DNA of 64,000 nt, taken from NCBI GenBank assembly GCA_964606315.1, contig CAZSFY010000012.1, forward strand, positions 1 through 64,000, written 5' to 3'. The translations under genes were made by a program, and so were the position numbers. Of this stretch, positions 10,301 to 19,549 are shown piece by piece. How positions within the stretch are numbered: position 1 is the stretch's first letter; each line of letters begins with the position of its first letter. The notes under the pieces are model-generated. The model ran no database searches, had not been told where the DNA came from, and worked only from the letters and a program-made list of their open reading frames with translations. This stretch comes from Flavitalea sp964606315. Its GTDB lineage: Bacteria > Bacteroidota > Bacteroidia > Chitinophagales > Chitinophagaceae.

Positions 10301-13162
10301 CACTTCTTCTCCGTCTTTATCCTTCGCGGTAACTTCAATGGCGTAAAAACCTGACTGAAACTTTACTTGTGTAATGCTGGTAGCGCTATCAGCAATAGTC
10401 GTAATTTGTTTATCTAATACTTTCTTTTCCTTCGCCCATCGTGTGATATCTTTTTCGTTATCATATTGATCGAATGGAAAATGTTTATAATATTCTTCTC
10501 TGCTCATGATAAACTGATCGGGCTGCTTCCAATACCGGTCGCGGAAATCGCGTGATGGTTGCTTTAGCTTATGGATAGCAATGTTTACTACTGTTTTTTC
10601 AAACACATCATTCATGTTAGTTGTGGTAACCTGTAGTGTTTTGAATTCACCAATAGTTGTTTTATCGGGTGACTGCACATCTATTTTTAATGATGTATAT
10701 CCCACACCGATAATAGTGCTGGCACTTCTTGTCTCACCATTGATGTCTGTAACATCGGTAGCGATTTCATAATGGAATACAGGATTGAGCTTTTTGTCGA
10801 CTAATTCATCAGGGATAGCCTGGAAATTGATAGTAAACTTTCCGTTTTCATCAGTAGTGGTTATGCCATTAGTAATTTCTACAGTGTTGTTTTGATAGGG
10901 CGGCCAGATGCGTGTGTACCAGCCTCTTTGCCATAAAGGCATTATTGTTCTTCTTACTATGCGATAACTTACTGTGGCATCAGTAATATTATTGCCGGCA
11001 TAGGCTTTGGCATTGCCATCAACAGTGATATTTTCATTTAGCTTATAGGTTCCGGATGGCTTGGGGAGCTCAACGAAAAATTTTGGTCTCTTATATTCTT
11101 CTACACTAAAAGAGACAACGCTATTATTGCTTTCATCTTTTAATGTAAAATTGCCATTGAGCAGATGCGTTGGTAAAGTGAATTTTCCCGAATAAGATCC
11201 ATAATCGTTAGTGGTGACAGTTATAGAATCCACTACTTCATTATTTTCATCATACAGTTTTACTGTTGACTTTTTTTGCGTAACAATAATTGATGGGGGA
11301 TTGTCTTTTGTACTATTGGTTACCACTATACCCTTAAAATATATTGTTTGTCCGGGACGGTATATCGATCTGTCGGTAAAAAAATAAGTGCGGTCTTTTT
11401 CTTTGATGACCGGTTCCGAATAGGTATAGTAATAATAGTGATTATCGAGAAAAAGCCTGTCTTTTCCATAGGTAATATCAAGCTGATAATTTCTGTGGGA
11501 TTCTTTATTCTTTGTTAGCGCAAAAAACCCATTTTTGTCAGTGGTATAATTTTCAAGTTTCCGGAGCACTGATTTTCGTTGCTGATAATCGTACTGGTTC
11601 TGCCAAACTTGAACAGTAGCATTAGCCAGGGCATTTCCATTATTTCTGTTTACAACATAATATTTATCATTGCTATTAACATAGGCTATGTCTGAAATAT
11701 AAAAATATTGAACAGCCAGTGCGTTAGAAGTTGTACCAAAATCGCTATTAGCGCTGACGAGCAAGGCATACTCTCCTGATGGAAGCGCATCTATTTTTAT
11801 TTCTACATTATGATTCTGATAGTCTTCCGTATCGGGGAAATTGTATTTAAAACTCCTGATAGAGGGAAGACCAGCCATTTGCTCCCAGAATTTATTTTCC
11901 CATTGGTTATCGCCTATTTTCTCTTTTAGTTTTTTATCTACTTGTATAATCCTGAAATAGGCAGAAGTGAAGTTTTTATAACTAACCAACGCACGGAATG
12001 GCTGACCTATACTATTTACTTTTTCTGTTTGCAAGCCAATTGCTTTTTGCCGGATATTGTGCGCGAGATTCATGCAGTTGGCTTTACCTTCGGGCCGACC
12101 GGAAATATTTAACGTTCTTTCGCATAATTGAAGTGCTTTGATATAATCATATCTGTAGTTAGTGTCCCTTAAAGGATCATATTGCTGCGCTCTTGCTGCG
12201 TACCACTGGGCTAACAGGTAAGTGGCCTGGGTGGCAGTGCTGTTGTGTGGAAAGCGAGTAATGAGTTGTTGCAGCGCTGATGAATATAGTTTTTCTTTAT
12301 CCGGATGAGTACTGTAGTTCCTGGCAAATACAATTCTTGAAATATTGAGATCGATCAAAGCGTCCTGTACCGGATCGTTAAGATGGAATGATGTCAACTG
12401 TTGATAGAGCAGCAACGCTTTATATTGTAATGATAAACTGTCTTTAGTAGGAAATACATGTTGTGAAAAAGCGCGTGCACCGGCGAAAGCTTCCGCATCG
12501 TGTAGTTTAAAAGCGTAGGCAGGCTGATTTAACTCCTTCTCACCCGATTCATAATAATTCAGCGCCCTATGTGCCAGCAAATCAAATAATGTTGGACGGA
12601 GAAAACGCACATTGCCTTTTTGTATAATAGGATCATAGGGCGCTAAGGGTGTTTTTTTCAGTGTATCAGAATCCGCTAATGAAAGTGAAAAAAACGTTGA
12701 TATTTTGTTATGCAAATCTGTAATCGTCCAGGTTTGGATATCGTTTTTATTGCCCTCTGTTGTGTTTGTGCGGTTATAGAATTTCCAACGGTTTTGTTGC
12801 AGATAGTTCCAATAGTAGCTTGCAGCTATGCTATATAATATTGATTTGGCCGGCTGTGGTGCGCTCTCTATCTCACTGTTGATCAGCGTGATTTTTTCGT
12901 TAATCGTTTCTTCAGTAACAGTTTCGTTGATATTGATCTTATAAATAAGCGCCTTTATAACCTGTGGATGATTATTCTCTTTTTTGGCTTTTTGATAGAT
13001 ATCCTCAATTTCCTTAAGTGCGGTTTTCAGTAAACCTGATTTATTAATTTGGGAATCTATTTTTTCCCAGTTCTTTTCGTAGTTATTCATTTTTTCCTGT
13101 GCGGATAAAGTAAAAGTGAAGAGGCAGAAGCCTGCCAGCAACAATACTTTTTGATACAACAT
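7307..13162 (-). CDS. Large alpha-2-macroglobulin-like envelope protein
   Basis: A 1951-residue exported protein with a cleavable signal peptide (residues 1-21, ending SAQ). Residues ~40-400 form a helical, TPR-like region. An MG2 domain contains TDRSIYRPGQTIYFKG near 600, and the A2M/bait-proximal domain shows FSFTAPEALTEWKW near 1200. A helical thioester-domain-like region follows (about 1390-1750) and then a C-terminal receptor-like domain. Bacterial alpha-2-macroglobulins trap proteases in the periplasm. Here the expected thioester motif (C-x-E-Q type) is absent: the aligned stretch reads GAKENAEQ near residue 1405, with no cysteine. It is followed directly by an overlapping FAD oxidoreductase gene. 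Family membership is sure; a protease-trap role is inference. Confidence 0.88.
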   Translation of the reverse strand: MLYQKVLLLAGFCLFTFTLSAQEKMNNYEKNWEKIDSQINKSGLLKTALKEIEDIYQKAKKENNHPQVIKALIYKININETVTEETINEKITLINSEIESAPQPAKSILYSIAASYYWNYLQQNRWKFYNRTNTTEGNKNDIQTWTITDLHNKISTFFSLSLADSDTLKKTPLAPYDPIIQKGNVRFLRPTLFDLLAHRALNYYESGEKELNQPAYAFKLHDAEAFAGARAFSQHVFPTKDSLSLQYKALLLYQQLTSFHLNDPVQDALIDLNISRIVFARNYSTHPDKEKLYSSALQQLITRFPHNSTATQATYLLAQWYAARAQQYDPLRDTNYRYDYIKALQLCERTLNISGRPEGKANCMNLAHNIRQKAIGLQTEKVNSIGQPFRALVSYKNFTSAYFRIIQVDKKLKEKIGDNQWENKFWEQMAGLPSIRSFKYNFPDTEDYQNHNVEIKIDALPSGEYALLVSANSDFGTTSNALAVQYFYISDIAYVNSNDKYYVVNRNNGNALANATVQVWQNQYDYQQRKSVLRKLENYTTDKNGFFALTKNKESHRNYQLDITYGKDRLFLDNHYYYYTYSEPVIKEKDRTYFFTDRSIYRPGQTIYFKGIVVTNSTKDNPPSIIVTQKKSTVKLYDENNEVVDSITVTTNDYGSYSGKFTLPTHLLNGNFTLKDESNNSVVSFSVEEYKRPKFFVELPKPSGTYKLNENITVDGNAKAYAGNNITDATVSYRIVRRTIMPLWQRGWYTRIWPPYQNNTVEITNGITTTDENGKFTINFQAIPDELVDKKLNPVFHYEIATDVTDINGETRSASTIIGVGYTSLKIDVQSPDKTTIGEFKTLQVTTTNMNDVFEKTVVNIAIHKLKQPSRDFRDRYWKQPDQFIMSREEYYKHFPFDQYDNEKDITRWAKEKKVLDKQITTIADSATSITQVKFQSGFYAIEVTAKDKDGEEVKAVKYIELTDPKTAPLIKYADNKELPASKFYVKNNRLTVESVEIKTPDTEKDLTITYSTFREKILPGANEKWKIIISGKKGEKVAAELLTAMYDKSLDQFRLHQWNKPNLWRTTIDYSQWRDAENFTAVTAQNWVFDSYSVSGEVKEYDRLNIPEYGFGRNTMAISPLAKRAVPGAVSAMQANEVQLEAAAPSASKSGYANDNAVTDTVTATPTSTVQPRTNLNETAFFFPDLRTDSAGNIEFSFTAPEALTEWKWLLLAHTKDLKMGIGEKTIVTQKELMVQPNLPRFLREGDRISLSAKIVNLSNADIQGNARLQLLDQETGKLVNDAFSYADQPIPFNVKMGQSIPVQFTINIPNSYTSPVVCRIVAEAANLSDGEENLLPVLTNRMLITETLPLTIKGNATKNFTFDKLINSGSSNTLQQHRLTVEFTGSPAWYAVQALPYLSEGAKENAEQIFNRYYANAIAFHIINSSPRFKAVIEKWKTADTSALLSTLQKNEELKGLLLQETPWVLEAKTESQQKRNLALLFDLNSMSASLTSALNQLQQMQAPSGGFIWSPGGRENRYMTQYILSGIGHLKQLGALPKNEKLNLLIKAGVSFLDQEIKRDYELLKASNKKLPTGIIANVPVQYLYMRSFFTDISVPGDVFTAYNYYRNQSEQAWVKHNTYLRAMIALSLFRTGDVATAQKIMAALKETVINNEELGSYWKDMNRGYYWHEAPIEAQSVVAEAFSEITKDNNMINNIRTWLLRNKQTNNWKTTKSTADACYALLLQGANWMEKNPEVIIDLGKNTISSAKQSAEAGSGYFSTQFNKENIQPGMGNIKVTVTDNDKTATAWGAVYWQYFEDLDKISSAATPLQIGKQLFTEKNTDRGKVLVPLTNNNLKIGDKVIVRIEIRVDRDLEYVHMKDMRSSCMEPVNVLSSYKWQDGLGYYETTKDAATHFYFDNIRKGTYVFEYPMFVSQEGDFSNGIATIQCLYAPEFSSHSEGIKLSVTSK

Positions 13163-13227
13163 GTCAATTAATTATTGTAATTAAAGTTAGTGTATAGATG
13201 CAAGTCCGTATACGATTACATAAAAAG

Positions 13228-13259
13228 AAAATGCCTGTAACAAAACTTACAGGCATTTT
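13228..13259 (-). terminator. Rho-independent terminator after sucD
   Basis: A perfect 13-base inverted repeat (AAAATGCCTGTAA / TTACAGGCATTTT) with a 6-base loop lies 20 bases past the sucD stop. Read on the minus strand it is followed by TTTTCTTTTTA, so it should end sucD transcription before the alpha-2-macroglobulin gene. Confidence 0.85.
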
Positions 13260-13279
13260 ACTATTGAAAGCTGATGATA

Positions 13280-14155
13280 TTATTTCTTTTTTAACACTTC
13301 TGCCATTTTTGTGCCAATATCAGCGGGACTATGCACTACGGTGATACCGCATTCTTCCATAATTTTCATTTTAGCAGCCGCAGTATCTTCTGCACCGCCT
13401 ACGATAGCGCCTGCATGGCCCATTCTTCTGCCTGGAGGAGCTGTTTGTCCGGCGATAAATCCTACTACCGGCTTTTTAGCATTATCCTTATACCATCTGG
13501 CTGCTTCGGCTTCCATTCCACCACCTATCTCTCCAATCACCACTACACCATCTGTATCGGGGTCGTTCATGAACATTTCGAGGGCTTCTTTAGTTGTTGT
13601 TCCGATGATAGGATCGCCTCCAATACCTACTGCGGTTGACACTCCCAGTCCGGCTTTTACCACCTGGTCGGTAGCTTCGTAGGTGAGGGTGCCCGATTTG
13701 GATACTACACCTATACGGCCTTTTTTAAATATAAATCCGGGCATAATACCCACTTTGCACTCTTCTGAAGTAATGATGCCAGGGCAGTTAGGGCCGATTA
13801 ACCTTGTATTTTTACCCAGCAGGTAGTTTTTCGCTCTAATCATATCCTGAACAGGTATGCCTTCGGTGATACACACCACCAATTCTACTCCTGCGTTGGC
13901 TGCTTCCATGATGGCATCTGCGGCAAATGCCGGCGGAACGAAAATGATCGACACATTAGCTCCGGTAGCTTTAACGGCGTCTTCCACAGTATTGAACACA
14001 GGTTTGTCGAGATGTTTGCTTCCGCCCTTACCTGGCGTAACGCCTCCCATTACCTGGGTTCCGTATTCAATCATTTGTGTTGCGTGGAAAGTTCCTTCTG
14101 TACCTGTAAAGCCCTGTACGATAATCTTCGAATTTTTATTAACCAGAATGCTCAT
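13280..14155 (-). CDS. sucD: Succinyl-CoA ligase (ADP-forming), alpha subunit
   Basis: This 291-residue protein is a full-length SucD. It has the CoA-binding Rossmann start (VQGFTGTEGTFHATQMIEYG), GPNCPGIITSEECKVGIMPG, and the active-site loop GRMGHAGAIVGG carrying the histidine that is phosphorylated during catalysis. The enzyme interconverts succinyl-CoA and succinate with substrate-level phosphorylation in the TCA cycle. The beta subunit gene sucC is not in this window, so the two are unlinked, as is common in Bacteroidota. The gene has its own -7-like promoter element upstream and a strong terminator downstream, so it appears monocistronic. Confidence 0.96.
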   Translation of the reverse strand: MSILVNKNSKIIVQGFTGTEGTFHATQMIEYGTQVMGGVTPGKGGSKHLDKPVFNTVEDAVKATGANVSIIFVPPAFAADAIMEAANAGVELVVCITEGIPVQDMIRAKNYLLGKNTRLIGPNCPGIITSEECKVGIMPGFIFKKGRIGVVSKSGTLTYEATDQVVKAGLGVSTAVGIGGDPIIGTTTKEALEMFMNDPDTDGVVVIGEIGGGMEAEAARWYKDNAKKPVVGFIAGQTAPPGRRMGHAGAIVGGAEDTAAAKMKIMEECGITVVHSPADIGTKMAEVLKKK

Positions 14156-14172
14156 GTAAGAAATTTGAGCCG

Positions 14173-14180
14173 CAAAAATA
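14173..14180 (-). promoter_or_regulatory. Probable -7 promoter element for sucD
   Basis: The minus strand reads TATTTTTG, matching TANNTTTG, 17 bases upstream of the sucD start codon. No clear TTTG -33 box is seen at the usual distance, so this is a partial match. Confidence 0.4.
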
Positions 14181-14219
14181 AGGAAAAACGATGGGAGTTT
14201 ATCACCGTTAATACCGGGC

Positions 14220-15011
14220 CTATTTCATTTCATTATCGATTTTTCCTGTTGCCTCCAACATACGCATGTTTTTAGCATCTTTCAGGAATTCTGATGCAAA
14301 TATGAACTCATTGAGCAGTTCATTCTTACTGAAGATGATCTCTTTTTTGGTGCCCTCCCATTCTTTCAGTCCTTTGTGCATATAAATGATATGATCGCCG
14401 ATCTCCATTACACTGTTCATATCATGCGTATTTACTACGGTAGTAATATTAAATTCCTGCGTAACCTCCTGTATTAGCTTATCTATTACCATTGAAGTCT
14501 GCGGATCGAGGCCGGAATTAGGTTCATCGCAGAACAGATATCTGGGGTTAAGCACAATAGCCCGCGCAATGCCTACACGCTTTTTCATACCACCACTTAG
14601 CTCTGCCGGGTATTTTTTATTGGAGCCAACGAGATTAACGCGTTCCAGTACCTCGTCAACCCGCTTGCGTTTTTCGGCCAGGGTATCTTTGGTGAACATG
14701 TTTAGCGGAAACATAATATTTTTTTCGACCGTTAAACTGTCGAATAATGCAGAGCCCTGGAACAGCATGCCTATCTGCTTCCTGATATCTTTTCTTTCGT
14801 TACCGGTCATAGTGGTAAAGGATTGGCCATTATAGAGAATTTCTCCGCTATCGGGATGAAACAATCCGACAAGGCATTTCATCATTACTGTTTTTCCACT
14901 TCCGCTGGCGCCGATAATCAGGTTGCATTTGCCTGACTCCATAGTGGCGCTCACATCCTGCAGGATGACGTTACCGTTAAAAGATTTTCTTATGTTCTTT
15001 AATTCTATCAT
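14220..15011 (-). CDS. ABC transporter ATPase, MlaF type
   Basis: A 263-residue ABC ATPase with Walker A GASGSGKT (about residues 33-40), signature LSGGMKKRVGIARA (about 138) and Walker B RYLFCDEPNSGLDP. The SGGMKKR signature and pairing with a DUF140 permease are typical of MlaFE/Mce-type phospholipid transporters, which move lipids between the two membranes. Its start overlaps the permease stop by four bases (ATGA). No substrate-binding MCE protein (MlaD) is encoded in the window, so the transporter's third component must be elsewhere. Assignment to lipid trafficking is by family. Confidence 0.88.
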   Translation of the reverse strand: MIELKNIRKSFNGNVILQDVSATMESGKCNLIIGASGSGKTVMMKCLVGLFHPDSGEILYNGQSFTTMTGNERKDIRKQIGMLFQGSALFDSLTVEKNIMFPLNMFTKDTLAEKRKRVDEVLERVNLVGSNKKYPAELSGGMKKRVGIARAIVLNPRYLFCDEPNSGLDPQTSMVIDKLIQEVTQEFNITTVVNTHDMNSVMEIGDHIIYMHKGLKEWEGTKKEIIFSKNELLNEFIFASEFLKDAKNMRMLEATGKIDNEMK

Positions 15012-15748
15012 TGTAGCAACAGGGCTGATAAAAGATAATCGGCGGTTAATATAGCCACGCAGCTTACGACTACCGCTTTTGTACTTGCACGGCCTATTTC
15101 AAGAGCACCGCCGGAAACTGTATAGCCGTAAAAAGCAGGAATACTTGAAATGATAAAGGAAAAAGTATATCCTTTGACCAGTCCGAAGAAAACATTATAA
15201 GGCACAAAGTTTTCAAGCAGACCTCTGTCATACACATTAGCGGCAAGGATACCGGATGCCACACCGGCAACACGTCCCCCCCATATACCCAAAAACATTG
15301 AAATAGTAATTAGCAGCGGGATCATTATCATTGCCGCCACAATTTTGGGAAGTACCAGATAGGTTTTGGTATTGATACCCATAATTTCAAGTGCATCAAT
15401 TTGTTCACTCACCCTCATATTTCCCAGTTCACTGGCAATCTTACTGCCTACCACTCCTGCCAGCACAATACATACCAGCGTAGGAGCAAATTCAAGGATA
15501 ACAGTATCACGAACGATCTGTGCAATAGTTGATTTTGGAATTACCGGACTGGTTAACTGGTAAGCTGTTTGCAGGGCCGACACTGCCCCCATAAAAAATG
15601 AAATGATCACCACAATACCTAAGGATCCTATTCCTATTTCATTACACTGGTGCATGAATTCCTTCCAATACATCCTTCCGTTCTCAGGCTTGGAAAACAT
15701 CCCCTTCATCAATAGTAAATAACGACCGAATTCTGTAAAAAAATTCAT
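15008..15748 (-). CDS. ABC transporter permease, MlaE (DUF140) family
   Basis: An integral membrane permease of about 246 residues with several hydrophobic helices and the MlaE motif region ALEIMGINTKTYLVLPKIVA plus GRAST near the C-terminus. MlaE-type permeases partner with the MlaF ATPase encoded immediately downstream (four-base overlap) to move phospholipids across the envelope. I chose the ATG at 15748, giving the normal MNFFTEFGRYLL start; a TTG at 15766 directly abutting the maeB stop is possible. It follows maeB closely, so maeB-mlaE-mlaF may be one transcript, although maeB is functionally unrelated. Confidence 0.87.
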   Translation of the reverse strand: MNFFTEFGRYLLLMKGMFSKPENGRMYWKEFMHQCNEIGIGSLGIVVIISFFMGAVSALQTAYQLTSPVIPKSTIAQIVRDTVILEFAPTLVCIVLAGVVGSKIASELGNMRVSEQIDALEIMGINTKTYLVLPKIVAAMIMIPLLITISMFLGIWGGRVAGVASGILAANVYDRGLLENFVPYNVFFGLVKGYTFSFIISSIPAFYGYTVSGGALEIGRASTKAVVVSCVAILTADYLLSALLLQ

Positions 15749-15766
15749 ATTCAATTCAAGATACAA

Positions 15767-18109
15767 TTAATTTGACACTGCTGTTTTTTTCATTCTCTTC
15801 CAGAATCCAGAACGATTTACATCATCGGCCGGAGATTTCTTTGATTTATGCTGTGCATCAATCACCGCAATAATTGCCATGTTAACAATACTCCTTACTG
15901 AGCTTCCCAGTTGCAATATATGTACTGGCTTCTTCAGTCCTAATAAAATGGGACCAATAGCATCGGCGCCACCTACTTCTTTCAATAAATTATATGCCAC
16001 GTTACCTGCAGCGAGATTAGGAAAGATGAGTGTATTTACATTTTTATCCGCCAGCTCACTGAATGGATAATTCTCTGCCAGCAGTTCGGGATTGAAAGCC
16101 ATGCTGGCCTGCATTTCACCGTCTACTGTCAGCGTTGGGTTTTTTTTCTTGACAATATCACGTGCTTCTGCTACGAGACGGGCTTCGGGAGAATTACTGC
16201 TTCCGAAATTCGAGTAGCTGAGCATAGCAATGCGGGGAACTGTACTGAAGTTTTTTACTTCACGAGCTACCAGCAGTGTAATGTCGGCTAACTCCTCTGC
16301 AGTGGGATTAAAGTTTACGGTCGTGTCGGCAAGGAACAGCGGTCCCTTTTTTGTTAGCAGTAGATACATACCAGCAATTTTCTTCACACCGGGTTCAACA
16401 CCGATGATCTGTATAGCCGGACGAATAGTATCGGGATAATTTTTAGTAAGACCGGAAATCATCGCATCAGCATCTCCGGTTTCTACCATCATACAACCAT
16501 AATGATTCCTATCGGACATAACTTTATAGGATTCGTAATGATTATATCCTTTTCTTTTCCGCTTATTAAAAAATAATTCAGCGTATTCCTTTCTTTTCTT
16601 TTCACTCTTTTTATCCTTCGGATCAATAATAGGCAGTCCATCAAGATCAATACCATGTTCATTGGCAATATTTCTTATGGTTGTCTCATTGCCCAGCAGG
16701 ATAGGATATCCCAAACCTTCGTCAAATACAATCTGCGCGGCTTTTAAAATTTTAATATTGTCGGCTTCGGCAAATACGATCCGGCGTGGATCTCTTCTTG
16801 CCTTATTGCCTAGTACTCTTACAATCTGGTTATCGAGTCCTAACCGTTTGTTTAATTCGATGGCATACCCGCTCCAGTTCTCGATCCTGGATTGTGCCAC
16901 ACCCGATTTAATAGCAGCTTTTGCTACGGCAGGAGCAATAGTAGAGAGTAGCCTAGGATCGAGGGGTTTAGGGATGATATAAGACGGACCGAATACGATG
17001 TTACTGGTATTGTAGGCAATATTCACTATATCAGGGACTGGTGTTCTGGTTAGTTCGGCAAGGGCATGCACTGCTGCGAGCTTCATTTCTTCGTTAATGA
17101 TGGTGGCCCTTACATCCAGCGCACCGCGAAAAATAAAAGGAAAGCCTAAAACATTATTCACCTGGTTAGGATAATCACTTCGGCCGGTAGCCATAATAAC
17201 ATCTTCTCTTGCTGCTAGTGCCTCTTCATATCTGATTTCCGGATCGGGATTGGCCATAGCAAAAACAATTGGCCGTTTGGCCATGCTTTTTACCATATCC
17301 CGTGTAAGTACGTTACCTACGCTTAAACCAATAAATACATCAGCATCTTTAAGGGATTCTTCGAGCGTACAATCAGCTTTGGCCGTTGCAAATTCGATTT
17401 TGTCATTTTCCAGGTTGGGACGATCCTTGTAAATACATCCTTTTCTGTCGAATACAGTGAAGTTGGCGGGATTGGCTCCTAATGCAATGTACAAGCGTAT
17501 ACAGGCCATTGCTGCAGCGCCGGCGCCATTGACCACAAATCTTACCTTATCAATTTTTTTCTTCTGTAGGTCCAGTGCATTGATCAGCGCAGCAGCACTG
17601 ATGATAGCAGTTCCGTGCTGGTCATCGTGCATAACCGGAATACTCATCTTTTCCCTTAACTGCTGTTCAATATAAAAGCACTCCGGCGCTTTTATATCTT
17701 CCAGGTTAATGCCGCCAAAAGTCGGCTCCAGCGCCTTTACTATTTCAACAAACTTTTTGGGATCTTTTTCATTGATTTCTATATCAAAAACGTCAATGTC
17801 AGCAAATATTTTAAACAGTACTCCCTTGCCTTCCATAACAGGTTTTGATGCTTCCGGACCGATATCACCCAGACCAAGTACAGCCGTGCCATTACTGATT
17901 ACCGCTACCAGGTTGCCTTTGGCGGTGTACTTATAGACAGTTTCCGGGTTTTTTTCGATCTCCTTGCAGGGCTCTGCTACACCTGGAGAGTAAGCCAGTG
18001 AGAGATCTCTTTGTGTTTTAGCGTCTTTGGTAGGTATTACCTCTATCTTTCCGGGTCTTCCTTTTGCGTGATATTCAAGCGCCTCGTCCCTTCTAAGGTC
18101 GTTTTGCAT
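15767..18109 (-). CDS. maeB: NADP-dependent malic enzyme with phosphotransacetylase-like domain
   Basis: The 780-residue protein has the long MaeB architecture. The N-terminal malic enzyme domain (about 1-430) carries SPGVAEPCKEIEKNP, the catalytic NLEDIKAPECFYIE region and the dinucleotide site VVNGAGAAAMACIRLY. The C-terminal domain (about 440-770) resembles phosphate acetyltransferase (KSGVAQSRIENW linker, then NYPDTIRPAIQIIG). The enzyme decarboxylates malate to pyruvate with NADP+; in characterised MaeB proteins the C-terminal domain is regulatory, responding to acetyl-CoA, and does not act as a transacetylase. The start ATG at 18109 has the usual N-terminus. Both domains are complete. 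Confidence 0.95.
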   Translation of the reverse strand: MQNDLRRDEALEYHAKGRPGKIEVIPTKDAKTQRDLSLAYSPGVAEPCKEIEKNPETVYKYTAKGNLVAVISNGTAVLGLGDIGPEASKPVMEGKGVLFKIFADIDVFDIEINEKDPKKFVEIVKALEPTFGGINLEDIKAPECFYIEQQLREKMSIPVMHDDQHGTAIISAAALINALDLQKKKIDKVRFVVNGAGAAAMACIRLYIALGANPANFTVFDRKGCIYKDRPNLENDKIEFATAKADCTLEESLKDADVFIGLSVGNVLTRDMVKSMAKRPIVFAMANPDPEIRYEEALAAREDVIMATGRSDYPNQVNNVLGFPFIFRGALDVRATIINEEMKLAAVHALAELTRTPVPDIVNIAYNTSNIVFGPSYIIPKPLDPRLLSTIAPAVAKAAIKSGVAQSRIENWSGYAIELNKRLGLDNQIVRVLGNKARRDPRRIVFAEADNIKILKAAQIVFDEGLGYPILLGNETTIRNIANEHGIDLDGLPIIDPKDKKSEKKRKEYAELFFNKRKRKGYNHYESYKVMSDRNHYGCMMVETGDADAMISGLTKNYPDTIRPAIQIIGVEPGVKKIAGMYLLLTKKGPLFLADTTVNFNPTAEELADITLLVAREVKNFSTVPRIAMLSYSNFGSSNSPEARLVAEARDIVKKKNPTLTVDGEMQASMAFNPELLAENYPFSELADKNVNTLIFPNLAAGNVAYNLLKEVGGADAIGPILLGLKKPVHILQLGSSVRSIVNMAIIAVIDAQHKSKKSPADDVNRSGFWKRMKKTAVSN

Positions 18110-18235
18110 AGTTATTATTTATCAGTTCCCTTAATCTTTAACAGTGTTTTAGGTATAGGGGATGCTGCAATTTACAACAAACCCGTGCCATCACCGTATA
18201 TATTGATTATACTTGTATTGTGTAAACGTTTATTT

Positions 18236-19549
18236 ATGATAAACAAATATATCGGAGTTCTTTTTCTGTCGATTCTTTTATTTGGAGGATGCAGAAAAAA
18301 GAACAGTGTCGGAAAGGAGGAGGATCCGGTTAAAATTAGTGCACTGGAGAAAACGAGGGATTACTATTTATGGTATGAACAGATTCCGGGTAATTTTAAT
18401 ACCAGTGTTTATAGTGATCCACAGGCCATCTTACAAGCCGTCCGCCAGTATAGTTATGAACCCGGGTTTTCCTATCCGGTCGACTATTTCAGTTTTGCCA
18501 TGAAAAAGGATGAATGGAATAAGATCAGCGCTGGTGAGGCAACAGATTTTGGTTTGAACGCTTTCTTTTTTTCAGATACGGATTTAAGAGTGAGAATAGT
18601 GGAGCCCAATTCTCCCGCCGGTGCAGCAGGTATCAGGAGAGGTTGGAGAATTACCAGTTTGGGCGGCTCTGCAGATCTTACTACTAACAATGCTGATTTC
18701 GTTCGTAACCAATTATATCATTCCACCAGCACATCGTTTACCTTTTTATTGCCCGATGGATCTACGAAAAATATCACGCTTACCGCTGCAGAATACCAGG
18801 AACAACCTTTATACCTTGATACTATTTATACCATAGGTGGCAAAAAAATCGGCTACCTGGTTTTTAATTCTTTCCTGGGTAATGTTGAAAGCGCTACGAA
18901 TGCTATCAATAATGTGTTCGCGAAATTTGTCGACCAGAATGTTACTGAAGTAATTGTTGACCTGCGCTATAATGGAGGCGGATATGTAAGTCTCCAGGAA
19001 ACATTAGCGAATTATCTTGTCAACTCTTCTGCCGATAATAAAGTGATGATGGTAGAAGAATTTAACGACAAGCATAGCTCGGGAAATAAGACGTTACGGT
19101 TCTTTAAACTCGGCGCTCTCAATATTAATAGTGTCTATTTTATTGTTGGGGGCAACACAGCTTCGGCCAGCGAGTTGCTGATTAATAATCTCAAGCCTTA
19201 TATGAATGTAAAACTGGTAGGAGAGGACACTTACGGAAAACCCGTTGGTTTTTTTGGTATCCCTGTTGAGAACTGGTATATATTTCCGGTATCCTTCAGA
19301 AGTGTTAACGCTTTAGGCGTGGGTAACTATTTCGAGGGTCTATCCGTTGATGCGCTGGCTACCGACGGACTTGATAAGGAATGGGGAGATATCAGCGAAA
19401 CTTCTCTTGCTACGGCATTGAATCATATTCAGATAGGATCATTTGGTTATGTTCCACCGGGACAAGCCATGAACAGTGTTCTTGCTGCAGAAGTTAACGA
19501 TGCTAACAAACTGCTGAATAAATCCATTAAAGGCGCATTTATTCGTTAA
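18236..19549 (+). CDS. S41-family C-terminal-processing-type peptidase, lipoprotein
   Basis: A 437-residue protein whose signal peptide has the lipobox LLFGGC, so it should be lipid-anchored. A PDZ domain follows (RIVEPNSPAGAAGIRRGWRI), then the S41 core: EVIVDLRYNGGGYVS, GGNTASASELL with the catalytic Ser, and TYGKPVGFFG with the general-base Lys. The dyad is intact. Such peptidases process or degrade periplasmic or secreted proteins. The start at 18236 is chosen because it gives a proper lipoprotein signal; the open frame extends back to 18011, but that part runs over the maeB 5' end and lacks signal-like character. The last four bases overlap the convergent lipoprotein gene. Confidence 0.87.
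   Translation: MINKYIGVLFLSILLFGGCRKKNSVGKEEDPVKISALEKTRDYYLWYEQIPGNFNTSVYSDPQAILQAVRQYSYEPGFSYPVDYFSFAMKKDEWNKISAGEATDFGLNAFFFSDTDLRVRIVEPNSPAGAAGIRRGWRITSLGGSADLTTNNADFVRNQLYHSTSTSFTFLLPDGSTKNITLTAAEYQEQPLYLDTIYTIGGKKIGYLVFNSFLGNVESATNAINNVFAKFVDQNVTEVIVDLRYNGGGYVSLQETLANYLVNSSADNKVMMVEEFNDKHSSGNKTLRFFKLGALNINSVYFIVGGNTASASELLINNLKPYMNVKLVGEDTYGKPVGFFGIPVENWYIFPVSFRSVNALGVGNYFEGLSVDALATDGLDKEWGDISETSLATALNHIQIGSFGYVPPGQAMNSVLAAEVNDANKLLNKSIKGAFIR

Noticed and set aside
18011..18235. Longer start for the S41 peptidase
   Set aside because: The extra 75 codons lie over the maeB 5' end and its upstream region, and the ATG at 18236 gives a proper lipoprotein signal.
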